A stretch of DNA of 64,000 nt from Astropecten irregularis. Its lineage: Eukaryota; Echinodermata; Asteroidea; Paxillosida; Astropectinidae. Both the position numbers and the translations under genes were made by a program. Under the pieces are notes generated by a model. That model saw only the letters and a list, made by a program, of their open reading frames with translations, was not told the origin of the DNA and made no database searches. Location: positions 10,980,745 to 11,044,744 of the forward strand of contig OZ020262.1 of the NCBI GenBank assembly GCA_963971285.1, written 5' to 3'. The first letter of the stretch is position 1, and each line of letters begins with the position of its first letter. Below are positions 61,811-64,000 of this stretch, piece after piece.

Positions 61811-64000
61811 AGTTGTGTTGGTTTTTTTTTTTTAAGTTTCTGCATATTTCAAAGGAATATGGGGGGGAAATATAATTCAAACAGGTATATATTTAAATTT
61901 AGCTTGTTCAACTTATTTAAGTCTTAAATATATAATATGTTGTCGCAATGGGGTGTATAGAATTGTACACAAATACGCGGGGAGTAAAAATTGTGAATTA
62001 ATTTTTTCTCACAAAATATTTTCCTTTTGCCTAGAAATTGTGTCAGTTTATGGGCCAATTTGTGACATTGGGGGCCATAGAAGGAGTGTGTAGGTCATAC
62101 TGACGAATTTAAGAGAGGTCACTTGGGTCAGTAGGTCATATATTAAAGGTTAAATATAACTCGTTCTTAGCCGTTTTGGAGTTTTTTGTTATATGGAATT
62201 ATATATTTTTTCACTTTTAAATTCACACATTTCAATTTATACACAAGATGAGCCAATGTTGTCAAGTGTTAAAAAATAAATTTTATTTGTATTAAACTCT
62301 CAATTGTTTTTCATTTAATTTGACTTTTAATGTTAGCTAAAAATATCATTATGATTTAAAAATTTATAACATCATTACATTTTTTCATTTAAATGATCAG
62401 TAAGCGCTTGGCAGTTTCATAGAAAACTTTGTCATTTTTTGCTTGAAATTTTAAAAACCGTACTTCACAATCGTCGTAATATTCTAAACACCCGCCAGGT
62501 TTGAACGGAACAACAACCTCAATTCGAAAAAAATTAATTCAAACAGTAATAGATGAATTACACAAAAATAATTTTTAAAATCAATTTGTTTGGTTTAAAT
62601 ACCTTGTTTTGCATAATTGAGTTGAAGAGGTAGTGTTTGGTTAAAGAATGTAAGGCAATGGAGACGTGTCTAACTTGTAAATTTAAGAATGCGTTCATTT
62701 GGTTTCAACTTCTACTTGGCTTACGTTCGTCCTCGTTCACATGAGCTACTGAAACAGTTCCTTGGATCCGTCAACGTCATGAATTCTATTTTGTCTTCGG
62801 TACAGAAGGGACAGTGCCCGAGATGACAAAGCTTTGTAATCCATGTTCCAGATGAGCCTTTTCTTTCATCACAATAACTTCTAAATTGTGATATCGTACG
62901 CAGTTTAAGATTGCAATTTAACTTTTACGATCACTCTTTCTTGAAATCAACACCTGATTATTACAACTTTCCGACCAGGAGGCTTGAAGTTAGGCTAGGG
63001 CTGGATTTCACCAAACACTAAGATTAATTGTGAAATCGACCCCAGGTGTATAGCCAATGAGACACATCTGCACCTTTGCCCCGCCCAACCTGCCCCGCCC
63101 ACCTCGGCAGCTCATGGGCGCGGTCCCCACTGCTTGCGTTGTTTATAAGAGTGGATCATGTCGCCAACAATGAGCATATCGATTCAGAGGCCATAAAATT
63201 TAATCTACTTAAAAAAAAATTTCAACTCATTTATATATTTTTTTCATTTATATTATTAACAAATTTCAGTTTGTTCACAAATATAATTACGTGGAAATCT
63301 GCTTTATTACTATTTTTTTAAATTATTCTAACGGTGTATATATTGGTGAAGACAAAAGTTCTGAAGTGATAGAAAAATACCAATTAGGTAAAAAATATAC
63401 AATTTATAGGCTGTAAGAAATCTTCGGCTTAAATTTTAAGATTTTTTCAATTCCCAGTCAGTGTTATTATCATTACTTTCACTAGATTTTATAAACAGAT
63501 CGTGGTTGAAACTTTATCGTCCCAAAAACCTTCAAGCTTCAAAATTGTCCTACAAAATGTACAAATTCCTATTGTTTCTGTCTAAATTACATGTAGCAAA
63601 ATTACATGGATGATTACATGTTAAATACATATGAAACTTTCTATTCCTTGACCATACTTGAAACAATGATTTTAAAAAGACTTAAAAGAACATATAATTG
63701 GTTCGATAAAAGAGTCATATTTAATACAAGAAACAATTCTGAAAGTGCATACTTTACTTCGATGCCGATGCAACTTCAATAGTTGAGTGAATGTCAATGA
63801 ATGCTACTTACGTGTACACAAACCGCAACGACTTTTGCTGTATTCATTTTGCTGCTCCAACCTAAATAATGTCTGTTTTTGTTTGCCGAACATTTCCCCT
63901 CATTCAAACTACATATTTAAGTACTGTATAATTATTCAATATTCAAAAACCCAACCGTTAAGCTAACAGTTATTTTATTCAATCATTAAATAACCACAAA
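61811..64000. other. AT-rich intergenic DNA, no gene recognised
   Basis: Only short frames without motifs. A 49-bp remnant of MITE family 5 (62999-63047) consists of just the two inverted ends, GGGCTGGATTTCACCAAAC and GTGAAATCGACCCCAGG. Confidence 0.55.

Overview
This window is nuclear DNA from an animal, most likely an echinoderm and possibly a sea star. The genes are split by many GT-AG introns, the DNA between exons is AT-rich, and the non-coding part is full of short palindromic DNA transposons and tRNA-like SINEs of a type common in echinoderms. The species assignment is inference. The gene identities come from assembling exons by eye and comparing them with known protein families.

Layout, left to right. 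(1) 1-4761, + strand: the 3' end of a BCOR-type Polycomb corepressor gene, with five exons encoding ankyrin repeats and the PUFD domain. One of its introns carries an 87-bp tandem array. (2) 4762-8739: intergenic DNA filled with nested MITEs. (3) 8740-47812, + strand: a complete 25-exon PSMD1/Rpn2 gene (26S proteasome regulatory particle). Its exons join to exactly 3012 nt (1003 residues plus stop). (4) 23115-25082, - strand: a complete two-exon biogenic-amine GPCR, most like 5-HT2 receptors, nested inside the 19.2-kb intron 18 of PSMD1. (5) 49639-50725, - strand: a two-exon secreted protein of 165 residues with a Gly/His/Arg-rich tail and a TATA box. (6) 53137-56480, + strand: a six-exon secreted or membrane-anchored protein of 330 residues. 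Five of its exons begin with, or consist of, a diverged copy of a short motif ending in an amphipathic D-x-L-K-L-x-L-I-L-K-A helix. It also has a TATA box. I do not recognise this family. (7) 57558-61210, + strand: a six-exon phytanoyl-CoA dioxygenase (PhyH) family enzyme of 276 residues. (8) 61211-64000: its 3' UTR and AT-rich DNA with no recognised gene.

PSMD1, BCOR and the PhyH enzyme look like conserved intracellular genes. The two TATA-driven secreted genes between PSMD1 and the PhyH gene are the accessory and most novel part. They sit in divergent orientation 2.4 kb apart, both have phase-0 introns, and both contain a similar acidic-then-helical segment, so they may be diverged members of one lineage-specific family.

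Other notable structure: tandem copies of a PSMD1 splice acceptor and exon start in the preceding intron; a GC-AG intron; one 21-bp minisatellite unit in two different PSMD1 introns; a telomere-like G-rich array in a PSMD1 intron; and a LINE-tail-derived tandem array abutting a BCOR splice donor.
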